A DNA stretch of 64,000 bases. It comes from Vibrio sp. S17_S38 (GTDB taxonomy: Bacteria; Pseudomonadota; Gammaproteobacteria; Enterobacterales; Vibrionaceae). The notes under the pieces are model-generated. The model saw only the letters and a program-made list of their open reading frames with translations, was not told the origin of the DNA and ran no database searches. The translations under genes and the position numbers were made by a program. Below are positions 8,786 to 17,309 of the stretch, piece after piece. Where the stretch lies: assembly GCF_014694375.1 (NCBI RefSeq), contig NZ_JAAUWW010000003.1, positions 124,001 to 188,000 on the forward strand, in the 5' to 3' direction. The stretch's first letter is position 1. Every line of letters starts with the position of its first letter.

Positions 8786-9775
8786 CTAGAAATCATAACT
8801 CACGCCAGCCCCAATAATCACATTATAATTGTCATAAAAATCAATATTAGAAAAATCTTGATTGTAACCAAGTAACGTCACTAATCCGACATTTTTCAAA
8901 TTAAATGGCGCTTTATAAACATAAGTAGACATAATGCCTACACCATTATCACTGCGTGTGTCTTGAAAAATAGGGTTCACATTTTCAAAATCTTCATAAT
9001 GATATTTGACACTTACGGTAAAGGTTCCTTTAACTAACCGCTTCAAAAAGGCAATTTGCCCAGTGTATTTATTTGATGACATTGCCTCACCAGATAAATC
9101 TTTACGCATATAGTTGACGGAGCTGCGTACTAACCATGTCTTACTTATCGGGTCTAAATGAGATAGTTCAATAAAGTACAAGTCACCATTACGATCTAAT
9201 GCTTTTTGGGCTGTCGGAGAAAAGCTAATACCACTGAGTTCATCGTCTATTTTTTGATTCCCATAGGCCATTTCCAAACCAAATCGCGATGATAATATAT
9301 CTGTATATTGGAAGCGTGCCCCTTGAATATTACGGTCAGTTTCTTTTCTATCTTCACCAACAAGGTAAGGATCTTTCCAAGTCGTCGCAGATAAAATACC
9401 TGGTAAGTAAGAAAGCTTAAAAGTACCCAGATTATCAACATATTGATGAAAACCTAACTCAATATGTGGCCGACCAAGAGCAATATCAGCTTCTTCTACA
9501 CCAAATCGCACACGTGAATTGCCATTTGAAAACGTATAGTTCACATGACTCGCAGCCAAAGGAAAAAAGAAAGCCTCCTTTTTCTCTTCACCCGATCCTG
9601 ATAACGAATCAATATTTTTAGGGCCAGAGTCTAGGCGAGAGTTGCTTTGCACACCTCCCACTAACATCGCTAGCGTTCCTGAAACACCAGGTTGCCACTT
9701 GCCTTTTTGTTCATCTGCATAGCTATACTCTGATAGTGCAAATAAAACCACTGCAACCCAAATAACTTTAACCAT
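8786..9775 (-). CDS. DUF2860 family outer-membrane protein
   Basis: The protein has an N-terminal signal peptide (MVKVIWVAVVLFALS to YSYADEQ) and a body of alternating short strands rich in aromatic residues that ends in SYDF, a C-terminal Phe typical of outer-membrane beta-barrels. I match it to DUF2860, a family common in Vibrio, whose role is unknown to me. I chose the ATG at 9775 (329 residues) because it puts the signal peptide at the terminus; an upstream in-frame ATG at 9823 would add 16 residues. Neither has a clear ribosome site. It is divergent from the chitinase gene. Confidence 0.75.
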   Translation of the reverse strand: MVKVIWVAVVLFALSEYSYADEQKGKWQPGVSGTLAMLVGGVQSNSRLDSGPKNIDSLSGSGEEKKEAFFFPLAASHVNYTFSNGNSRVRFGVEEADIALGRPHIELGFHQYVDNLGTFKLSYLPGILSATTWKDPYLVGEDRKETDRNIQGARFQYTDILSSRFGLEMAYGNQKIDDELSGISFSPTAQKALDRNGDLYFIELSHLDPISKTWLVRSSVNYMRKDLSGEAMSSNKYTGQIAFLKRLVKGTFTVSVKYHYEDFENVNPIFQDTRSDNGVGIMSTYVYKAPFNLKNVGLVTLLGYNQDFSNIDFYDNYNVIIGAGVSYDF

Positions 9776-10059
9776 GCCAACACCGAACCATACAAAATAA
9801 GAATACTTGACTAAAAATAACAAATAAAACTAATCAATACAATAGCAAAGAACCATCTTAATTTAGAGTGATCTGCTTCCAGACTTAATTGTCGCTGTCT
9901 TATTTCATTTCCATATTTAGTGATATCCGCTCTATTTTTATTCATATTGATACAAACAAGACATACGTTATATTTTTATCAACTACTAAATAAGCATGGG
10001 TTTATAAACTCAACTGAGTCAAATACAAAACACATAGCTTTCATATTTAGGAGAAAAGG

Positions 10060-12603
10060 ATGAAATGGACTTTAACTTATAGTGCTGTAATGGCTTCGTT
10101 GATATTAAGTCAGCAAGCTTATGCACAAGATTGTAGTAACTTACCTATTTGGCAATCAGATCAAGCTTACAATGGAGGCAGCCAAGTTCAACAAAATAAC
10201 AATGCTTACCAAGCTCAATGGTGGACAAAGGGCAACTCTCCAGCGCAGTTTTCTGAATCATTTCAAGAATGGGAAAAGCTTGGAATATGCGATAATCAAG
10301 ATGGCAATATTGCGCCAACAATCAGCATTATTTCACCATTGAATAATGCTCAAATTGCAGAATCCGTGACCATTACGTTAAAAGCCAACGCCAACGATGA
10401 AGATGGTAATATCAGTAAAGTAGAATTTTTTGCAGGTAATCAATCATTAGGTCAAGTGACTGCCGCACCTTATCAACTGGATTGGAGTGCGACACTAGGT
10501 TCGACCTCAATTCAAGCCATTGCGACTGATAATTTAGGAAAAAGCACATCAAGCCAAGTTTCTATTTCAGTCCAAAATGGTGATACCAATATGGCTCCAA
10601 TCATCAGTCTAATTACTCCAACAGCGGAAGATGATATTCAACCTTCGGATAGTGTGACGCTAACGGCAAATGCTAACGATACCGATGGCTATGTGGCTAA
10701 AGTTGAATTTTATGTCGATAACCAACTGATCGCTTCAGACAATAGTGAACCGTTTGAGGCTCAATGGATCGCTACTTCAGGTCAACACTCGCTTAAAGCT
10801 AAAGCCTTTGATGATAAAGATGCGACCGCGACCAGTAACCAAGTCTCGCTTAACGTTGCCACTACATCTAGTGGTGGTTGTGGTGAAGTAGCGCTCTATT
10901 CTGCTGGCACTGCATATACCGTGGGTCAATTGGTTCAATTAGATAATCAAAAATATCGCTGCGATGTCGCGGGTTGGTGCTCTTCCGATGCATCATGGGC
11001 TTATGCGCCAGGTACTGGACAAAATTGGCAAGATGCTTGGACCAGCTTAGGATTATGCACTACACCACCAGTTGTTACATTAACCACCCCACAAGATGGA
11101 AGTGTCGTTTTAGCAGGAAGCGATGTTAATGTTACCGCACAAGCCTCCGATCCTGATGGCAGTATTACAAGTGTTGAATTTTTTGCTAACGGCGCTAGTT
11201 TAGGCGTTGATACTCAAGCACCGTATAGCGCTCAGTGGAGTGCAACCTTAGTCGGTTCCAACAGTATTAAAGCAGTGGCAACAGATGATGAAAACAACCA
11301 AGCTGAATCGTTAGCACAAGTGACTGTAAGTGATAAGCCTGTTGTGACACGCTTAATCTCTCCTACATCTGGTACGTCGGTAGGATTAGGTAAAAATGTT
11401 CAACTAGTAGCACAAGCCACCAGCATCACTGGTAGTATTTCTAGCATCGACTTTTTCGTTAATGGCAGCTTAATTGACACCGATACAACTTCTCCTTACG
11501 CCGTAAACTGGACACCAACCGCACTCGGTTCTTACACTATTTCTAGCTCTGCAACCGACAATCAAGGCAATAAAGCCGATTCCGATGCTGCAATGGTAAA
11601 CGTGATTGAGAAAAGTTCGAAAGTACACAAGTTAGTGGGTTATTGGCACAACTTTGTTAACCCGGCCGGCTGTCCAATTCCTTTGTCTGAAATGTCAGAT
11701 GCCTGGGATGTGATTGATATTGCTTTTGCTGATAACGATCCAAACAGCACTGGTACCGTTCATTTTAATTTGTTCCAATCGGATATTCACAGCAGCTGCC
11801 CCGCTATTGATCCTGTAAAATTCAAGCAAGATATGCGTGATTTACAAGCTAAAGGTAAAGTGTTTGTTCTGTCTTTAGGTGGCGCGGAAGGTACTATTAC
11901 GCTCAATAGTGATACCGATGAGCAGCACTTCATTTCAAGCCTTACTAGCCTGATTAATGAATGGGGATTTGATGGCTTAGATATTGACTTAGAAAGTGGC
12001 TCAGGCTTAGTGCATGGATCGCAAATTCAAGCCCGATTAGGTGGAGCGTTGTTACAAATTGAGAAAAACATTGGCGGAGATATGTTCCTCACAATGGCAC
12101 CAGAGCATCCATATGTTCAAGGTGGCATGGTGGCTTACTCTGGTATTTGGGGAGCTTACATCCCAATCATCAATCAAGTTCGCAGCACTTTGGATCTACT
12201 CCATGTTCAGTTGTACAACAACGGTGGTTTAGCGAATCCATATACATCAAGTGCCGCGCCTGAAGGTTCTGTTGATATGATGGTTGCTTCTGCCAAAATG
12301 TTAGTTGAAGGCTTTACGCTAGCTGATGGCTCTCGCTTTGAACCTCTACGTGATGATCAGGTCGCATTCGGTTTACCGTCAGGCCCACAATCGGCAAATT
12401 CAGGCCAAGCTCCAACTCAGAATATTACCGATGCGTTGGATTGTGTTACCAACACCACTCATTGTGGCTCGGTGATTCCAAGTAAAGCCTATAGTAATTT
12501 TGGTGGAGTGATGACGTGGTCGATTAATTGGGATAAATATGATGGCTTTAACTTCTCAGGCCCAATTAGCGATAAGCTCACACAGATGAATAACGCGCAG
12601 TAA
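10060..12603 (+). CDS. Secreted multidomain chitinase (GH18, ChiA-like)
   Basis: This 847-residue extracellular enzyme should cleave chitin. Order: signal peptide (1-22, ending AYA); chitin-binding CBM5/12 domain (24-77); two Ig-like domains (about 85-172 and 178-268); a second CBM5/12 (274-333); two more Ig-like domains (338-425 and 428-518); GH18 catalytic domain (524-847). The catalytic motif DGLDIDLE has the acid E645, with D641 and D643. The Ig-like units share a pattern of DxDGxI, VEFF and PY. Length and layout match the large ChiA chitinases of Vibrio cholerae. AGGAGAA lies just before the ATG. It forms a single-gene unit with its own terminator. Confidence 0.94.
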   Translation: MKWTLTYSAVMASLILSQQAYAQDCSNLPIWQSDQAYNGGSQVQQNNNAYQAQWWTKGNSPAQFSESFQEWEKLGICDNQDGNIAPTISIISPLNNAQIAESVTITLKANANDEDGNISKVEFFAGNQSLGQVTAAPYQLDWSATLGSTSIQAIATDNLGKSTSSQVSISVQNGDTNMAPIISLITPTAEDDIQPSDSVTLTANANDTDGYVAKVEFYVDNQLIASDNSEPFEAQWIATSGQHSLKAKAFDDKDATATSNQVSLNVATTSSGGCGEVALYSAGTAYTVGQLVQLDNQKYRCDVAGWCSSDASWAYAPGTGQNWQDAWTSLGLCTTPPVVTLTTPQDGSVVLAGSDVNVTAQASDPDGSITSVEFFANGASLGVDTQAPYSAQWSATLVGSNSIKAVATDDENNQAESLAQVTVSDKPVVTRLISPTSGTSVGLGKNVQLVAQATSITGSISSIDFFVNGSLIDTDTTSPYAVNWTPTALGSYTISSSATDNQGNKADSDAAMVNVIEKSSKVHKLVGYWHNFVNPAGCPIPLSEMSDAWDVIDIAFADNDPNSTGTVHFNLFQSDIHSSCPAIDPVKFKQDMRDLQAKGKVFVLSLGGAEGTITLNSDTDEQHFISSLTSLINEWGFDGLDIDLESGSGLVHGSQIQARLGGALLQIEKNIGGDMFLTMAPEHPYVQGGMVAYSGIWGAYIPIINQVRSTLDLLHVQLYNNGGLANPYTSSAAPEGSVDMMVASAKMLVEGFTLADGSRFEPLRDDQVAFGLPSGPQSANSGQAPTQNITDALDCVTNTTHCGSVIPSKAYSNFGGVMTWSINWDKYDGFNFSGPISDKLTQMNNAQ

Positions 12604-12650
12604 TCCTGACTAACCTTAACTCTGGATAACTAAGCATAAATATAGGCACA

Positions 12651-12688
12651 AAATGCCAGTTCGAATCATCTCGAACTGGCATTTTTAT
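12651..12688 (+). terminator. Terminator between chitinase gene and yggN-like gene
   Basis: A perfect 14-bp stem (12651-12664 with 12671-12684), loop ATCATC, is followed by a T-rich run. The genes on both sides converge on it. Confidence 0.93.
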
Positions 12689-12730
12689 TTTAATTAGTTA
12701 AGTCTGTTAATCACTAGAGGAAAATTGATT

Positions 12731-13483
12731 TTACATTACAAACACATCGTAATTTTTCAATTGAGGAACTTGTTGATGCAGTTTTTCCTCTTCTCCCGCC
12801 AAGTCTTTTAAATCACCACAATAATCATTCGCTTCTTTCTGTAATTGTTTTGATTGAGATTTCAAACGCGTTTCAACTTGTGATTTCAATCCCGTTAATT
12901 GATTTTGCAGTTCGGTGAGATTAACACTTCCGTCAGCTTTCATTTTCTCAGACAACACAGCAAATGCACTTGAGAAAAACTCACCATTAAAACGTTGTGT
13001 TGCAGCAGCTGATTCTTGTTTCCAGTTAATTAGCGCATCTTTAACTGCATCTTTTTTTATAATCCATTCACCATTGTTGTAATAACGAGATTCAATATCG
13101 GAATAATAACCACCAATGGCTGTTTTTACATTATCAAAAGCTTTGGTGTTATTAAAGCTAGCACTAATATCATCAATGACTTGATTCGCCAAAGTTACAC
13201 CGTCATCAGCAATTTTTTTGGCTTTCGGAATATAAAGGCTAACTTTTTCTCGATACGCTTTAACAGCATCGGCTTGAGCCTGATCTAAATCTAATTTTTT
13301 ACCGTTAATGAACAAATCATTATTTTGATTAATAAGTACTTTCGCTTGGTCTTGTTGATAGATCGAAACCGCATTATTTTTTAAATGCATTTCATTGTTA
13401 ATATTGATGTCACATCGTGGTGTTTGTGCCATAGCAGAAACAGATGCAAAGGTTAGCGCTAAAGAAAGTAAAGTCCGTTTCAT
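12731..13483 (-). CDS. YggN/DUF2884 family periplasmic protein
   Basis: The ATG at 13483 gives a 250-residue product opening with a signal peptide (MKRTLLSLALTFASVSAMAQ), so it is exported. The mature part opens PRCDININNEMHLKNN and carries FINGKKLDL, both typical of DUF2884 (E. coli YggN), followed by long helical, charged sequence with two late features, a Cys at DYCGDL and a Glu/Lys-rich coil. GGGAT precedes the chosen ATG; the longer frame up to 13537 would spoil the signal peptide. Function is unknown to me. Confidence 0.82.
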   Translation of the reverse strand: MKRTLLSLALTFASVSAMAQTPRCDININNEMHLKNNAVSIYQQDQAKVLINQNNDLFINGKKLDLDQAQADAVKAYREKVSLYIPKAKKIADDGVTLANQVIDDISASFNNTKAFDNVKTAIGGYYSDIESRYYNNGEWIIKKDAVKDALINWKQESAAATQRFNGEFFSSAFAVLSEKMKADGSVNLTELQNQLTGLKSQVETRLKSQSKQLQKEANDYCGDLKDLAGEEEKLHQQVPQLKNYDVFVM

Positions 13484-13605
13484 ATGATAAGATCCCATTG
13501 GAGATGAGTAAAAGTAAGTAGGAAGAAAGACTAGCAATATATCTTTAGTTTAAGTCAGTAAAACGTTAACTTATACCAATACTTTCAACCCATCCCGCCC
13601 GATAA

Positions 13606-14109
13606 TTAATAAATAGACATAATTTCGTAACACTTTGTGTGGGTAGCAATCTTGATAACAATCTCATCATCGACTGCTCTCCTCATTAAAGTCTTTCCTA
13701 ACGGAGATTCTGGTGTAATTAACTGCACTATAATATTGGAGAACTGGACACTCAGCCCACCCGCCACAGGACTTAAGAAAAACCATTTATAACTGTCTTC
13801 ATCGTCATCCAGCAGTTTGACTAAAGCACCAATATTCACAGAATCTGAGTCCAAGCAATTTTTCACAGCAAGATCTTTAAAGCTATGCAGATCTCTCAAA
13901 CATTGCTGTAATCGCTGTGCTTGCCCATGCGCTAAATAAGAAGCCTCTAAACTCAAAGTATCGTATTTATGCTCAGGTACATTCTCTTTATCGGTTGCAG
14001 TTTGAGTGGCAGCTAAGGCTGATGCATATACCAATTCTAACTTCTTAATGATTTCTTGGTGGAGTATCGTTTTATCTATCAATATCTTGTTTATCGATGA
14101 GGAATTCAT
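13606..14109 (-). CDS. GreA/GreB-like transcription factor homologue
   Basis: The 167-residue product has a GreA/GreB-like plan. An N-terminal helical region (KYDTLSLEASYLAHGQAQRL) could form the coiled coil that enters the RNA polymerase secondary channel. The C-terminal part (ITPESPLGKTLMRRAVDDEI) resembles the FKBP-like domain of GreA. I do not see the acidic tip typical of active cleavage factors clearly. I chose the ATG at 14109, after GAGAAAATC, over one at 14157. It is divergent from the RecQ-like gene, 80 bases away. Whether it stimulates transcript cleavage or acts otherwise is open. Confidence 0.65.
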   Translation of the reverse strand: MNSSSINKILIDKTILHQEIIKKLELVYASALAATQTATDKENVPEHKYDTLSLEASYLAHGQAQRLQQCLRDLHSFKDLAVKNCLDSDSVNIGALVKLLDDDEDSYKWFFLSPVAGGLSVQFSNIIVQLITPESPLGKTLMRRAVDDEIVIKIATHTKCYEIMSIY

Positions 14110-14189
14110 GATTTTCTCATTGTTGCATCTATTTGTACTTCTGAAATGAAGTATCATATTACTCTATTTTAATCGGCAAACGGAAATTG

Positions 14190-16169
14190 ATGATGACCCT
14201 AATTCAGCAAGCATTAACGCAGCACTTTGGCTTTAGTGAGCTTCGTGGGGGGCAATCGAAAGTCATTGATACCATTTTATCGGGGCAATCTGCGGCGGCC
14301 ATTTTTCCAACTGGTTCAGGTAAATCTCTGTGCTATCAATTACCGGCTGTGCTACTACCTAACCTAACTATCGTTATATCACCTCTACTTGCTTTAATGA
14401 GAGATCAACTCGAATTCCTTCATTCAAAAGGTATTGCGGCGGCCTCTCTCGATTCAACTCAAGATCGAGAAGCAAGCAATCAAATAATGCAAAAAGTGCG
14501 TAATGGAGAAATAAAAATACTGATGATTTCAGTTGAGAGATTGAAAAACGAACGCTTTCGTCAGTTTATCTCACAAGTACCCATTTCAATGTTGGTCGTC
14601 GATGAAGCGCACTGTATTTCAGAATGGGGTCACAATTTCCGACCAGACTATTTAAAACTGCCTTATTACTGCCAAAGTTTAAACATTCCACAAGTGTTAT
14701 TATTAACCGCGACGGCAACTCCAGCGGTTATTGAAGATATGAGTAGTAAGTTTAATATCTTAAAAGAGAACATCACTATCACGGGATTTTATCGCCCCAA
14801 CCTTGATTTAAGTGTTCTGCCTTGTGAGGAAGAAGATAAGCCACAAGCCTTAATTGATTTATTGTGCACAACACCTGATTTACCCACCATTGTCTATGTC
14901 ACTTTGCAACATACCGCTGCTCAAGTCGCTCAACATTTGCAACAACATGGTATGAATGCCCTAGCTTATCACGCTGGATTAGACTCAGGCTTGCGTCAAC
15001 ATATTCAGCAGCAGTTTATGTCTGGAGAAGTACCCTGCATTGTTGCCACTATCGCTTTCGGGATGGGAATTGATAAGTCTAATATTCGTCGCGTGGTACA
15101 CTTTGATTTGCCTAAGTCGATTGAAAATTACTCACAAGAAATTGGCCGCGCTGGGCGCGATGGTGAAAAATCTTATTGTACTGTGCTGGCGAATACTTCG
15201 GGTATCAATGTACTCGAAAATTTTGTTTATGGTGATACGCCAGATACTTGTTCTATTAAGCATGTATTGCAATCAATTTATGAAGACCAAAGCCAATCAG
15301 GGTTATGGGAAGTCATGCTCACGCGTTTATCTCGTGATTCTAATATTCGTCAACTGCCTCTAAAAACGCTTTTAGTGTACTTAGAACTACAAGGCATTAT
15401 CCAAGCGAAATATAGCTATTACGCCGACTACCGCTTTAAGCATATTATGAGTGAAGCCGATATTTTAGCCCGCTTCCCACAGCACGGAACCAATTCTGAA
15501 CGTCACCAATTTATTCAAGCCATTTTCAGTTGCTCAAAAATAGCCAAAACTTGGCGCAGTGTCGATTTCGATGGTTTGTGGATGGGCTATCAAGCAGAAC
15601 GTAGCCGAGTGGTCGCAGCGTTAGATTACTTTCATGAACAAGGTTTTATTGAACTTGAAAGCAAACAAGTGACGGATGTATATCAAGTTTTGGGTTCAGA
15701 AACACCAGAGACTCAGCGAGATCATACTGAGGTTGCCAACGAGCTAAGTGAGCTTTTCAAGCAAAAAGAACATGGTGATCTAAACCGAATTCAAACATTG
15801 ATTAATTTATTTGAAAGCTCGTCCTGTCTAAGCTCTAAGCTTGCAGGATACTTTTTAGACCATGATGTTCCAAATGCTTGTGGTCATTGCAGCGTGTGCC
15901 GTGGCAAAGTTGCCACTTTGCCTAAACCCTATTTAGATGAAATACCATTAGAAACTATCGCCCATTGGATAAAACCATTTAAAAGTGCTTTTGAGAGCAG
16001 CCTTCATCAAGAAGAAATGCAATTAACCTCTGAAGCAATCACAAGATTCCTATGCGGTATTTCAACGCCGCTAAGCAGCAAGCTAAAAGCGAATAAAATG
16101 GAAGGCGCTAGCAAGCTTGAGCAATATCCATTCTCTCAGGTACAAAAATGGGTAGAAGCACTCAGTTAA
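14190..16169 (+). CDS. RecQ-family ATP-dependent DNA helicase (RecQ paralogue)
   Basis: This 659-residue superfamily 2 helicase has Walker A PTGSGKS (K45), DEAH box (138-141) with the RecQ aromatic loop following (HCISEWGHNFRPDY), the helicase C domain with QEIGRAGRDG, and a zinc site containing C564, C567 and C570 (CGHCSVC). I see no HRDC domain: the region after the zinc site is short and helical. It is therefore probably a RecQ paralogue, not the housekeeping RecQ. The annotated frame opens with TTG at 14187; ATG at 14190 follows CGGA by five bases and is preferred. It is divergent from the GreAB-like gene. Confidence 0.85.
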   Translation: MMTLIQQALTQHFGFSELRGGQSKVIDTILSGQSAAAIFPTGSGKSLCYQLPAVLLPNLTIVISPLLALMRDQLEFLHSKGIAAASLDSTQDREASNQIMQKVRNGEIKILMISVERLKNERFRQFISQVPISMLVVDEAHCISEWGHNFRPDYLKLPYYCQSLNIPQVLLLTATATPAVIEDMSSKFNILKENITITGFYRPNLDLSVLPCEEEDKPQALIDLLCTTPDLPTIVYVTLQHTAAQVAQHLQQHGMNALAYHAGLDSGLRQHIQQQFMSGEVPCIVATIAFGMGIDKSNIRRVVHFDLPKSIENYSQEIGRAGRDGEKSYCTVLANTSGINVLENFVYGDTPDTCSIKHVLQSIYEDQSQSGLWEVMLTRLSRDSNIRQLPLKTLLVYLELQGIIQAKYSYYADYRFKHIMSEADILARFPQHGTNSERHQFIQAIFSCSKIAKTWRSVDFDGLWMGYQAERSRVVAALDYFHEQGFIELESKQVTDVYQVLGSETPETQRDHTEVANELSELFKQKEHGDLNRIQTLINLFESSSCLSSKLAGYFLDHDVPNACGHCSVCRGKVATLPKPYLDEIPLETIAHWIKPFKSAFESSLHQEEMQLTSEAITRFLCGISTPLSSKLKANKMEGASKLEQYPFSQVQKWVEALS

Positions 16170-16184
16170 TTAAATCTAGGCCAT

Positions 16185-16218
16185 AAAAAAACGGTCACCG
16201 TAAAGGTGACCGTTTTTT
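16185..16218 (+). terminator. Bidirectional terminator between recQ-like gene and DUF3622 gene
   Basis: CGGTCACC (16192-16199) pairs with GGTGACCG (16205-16212) around a GTAAA loop, flanked by seven A's on the left and six T's on the right. It can stop transcription in both directions. Confidence 0.92.
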
Positions 16219-16238
16219 ATATTTCTTAAAGCAGCGAC

Positions 16239-16469
16239 TTATTCGTCGTCATTCTTACGCTTACCCGCTGATTTACGTTTATTACGCTCAGTTTGAACCT
16301 TTTGGAATTCAACCAATTCTTTCTCTGCCCATTCAGTTGCTTCAGCTTCAGTTTCAAAACCTAATTGACGTTTAGAGATAATTGTACGTCGAGAGGTAAT
16401 TTGGCGAACAATCTCAGCAGACCAACCATTACGCTTTTCAACCAATTGAAAGCTATATTTGTTACTCAT
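16239..16469 (-). CDS. DUF3622 domain protein
   Basis: The 76-residue product fits DUF3622, a family of small Vibrionaceae proteins: a two-strand start (YSFQLVEKRNGWSAEIVRQI), a helix with FETEAEATEWAEKEL, and a highly basic tail ending KRKNDDE. No signal peptide or membrane segment is present. The basic tail suggests nucleic-acid contact, but this is inference only. It is a single gene, sharing its terminator with the convergent recQ-like gene. Confidence 0.8.
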   Translation of the reverse strand: MSNKYSFQLVEKRNGWSAEIVRQITSRRTIISKRQLGFETEAEATEWAEKELVEFQKVQTERNKRKSAGKRKNDDE

Positions 16470-16583
16470 AATACTCTTTTACCTGCCTTGCCCCATGGTG
16501 AAACATTTCGCTTAGGCGCAACGCTAAATTAGGCGCGCATTAAAGCATATCTTGACGAAAAAAGATGCACTTTTTAATAGTAT

Positions 16584-17180
16584 TTATTGTTCTTTAAACA
16601 CAAAGTGCGCAGTCACCGGAATCCCCAGTGCAATAGAATCTAATTTCGCTATATTCTTAAGAGCTTCCACACCTTTATCTAAACCAAAGTCTGCCACATT
16701 TACAACAATAGGCTGTATGGTATCCACCTGAAAACCACCGTCGCTCAATCTTATAACTGAAACATTGGTGTCTATTGTTTTAGACTTTCCATGTAAAGAC
16801 AGTTCCGTTTCTAACGGCATGGTAACCAATTGTCCTTTTTCTAATTTTTTTAATTGTGCCACATTCAGTTGAGCGGTAAGCATCGCTTGTGGAAAGTCTT
16901 TTACATTAAACAGCATTTGACTCATACGTTCATCGCGGACGGGTACTTTAGTATCAACACTCGATAGCGTTATATCAATGGCAACCTTACCGTCAGAACC
17001 AAGCGTACCGGATAATGTTTTAAAATGATGAACCTCCGTAATACTGTTATTTTTGGTTGATACAAAATTCAAAATTGAGTTTTTATCATCTAAATTCCAA
17101 TCAGCTAAAGCTTGCTGACAAAACAACATCATCGCTACCCACGTACCATTTAAAAGCCATTTAACTGTTTTATTCATCAT
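16584..17180 (-). CDS. YceI family periplasmic protein
   Basis: The 198-residue protein has an N-terminal signal peptide (to QQALA) and a lipocalin-like YceI barrel: WNLDDKNSILNFVSTKNN at the start, then SSVDTKVPVRDERM and LSLHGKSKTI, all family landmarks. YceI proteins bind polyisoprenoid or similar amphipathic molecules in the periplasm; the ligand here is unknown. Two adjacent ATGs (17180 and 17177) follow AGGA; the second has better spacing. The 100 bases between it and the DUF3622 gene show nothing further. Confidence 0.88.
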   Translation of the reverse strand: MMNKTVKWLLNGTWVAMMLFCQQALADWNLDDKNSILNFVSTKNNSITEVHHFKTLSGTLGSDGKVAIDITLSSVDTKVPVRDERMSQMLFNVKDFPQAMLTAQLNVAQLKKLEKGQLVTMPLETELSLHGKSKTIDTNVSVIRLSDGGFQVDTIQPIVVNVADFGLDKGVEALKNIAKLDSIALGIPVTAHFVFKEQ

Positions 17181-17251
17181 TTATTCCTTAGTTTTAGGGG
17201 ATGTAAATAAGTGTAGTCGCTAAATTAATATTCATGTGTTGATTAGGTTAA

Positions 17252-17283
17252 ATGATAAAAAACGGCCACCGAAGTGACCGTTT
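17252..17283 (-). terminator. Rho-independent terminator of purL
   Basis: Read leftward, AACGGTCAC pairs with GTGGCCGTT (one G-T pair) around a TTCG tetraloop, then a run of T's. It lies 27 bases after the purL stop. Confidence 0.88.
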
Positions 17284-17309
17284 GTGTATTTATAAATAGC
17301 TAAACTTAT

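Noticed and set aside
10312..11620. Ig-like repeats in the chitinase as a possible adhesin
   Set aside because: They are linkers between two chitin-binding domains and a complete GH18 domain with the catalytic motif intact.
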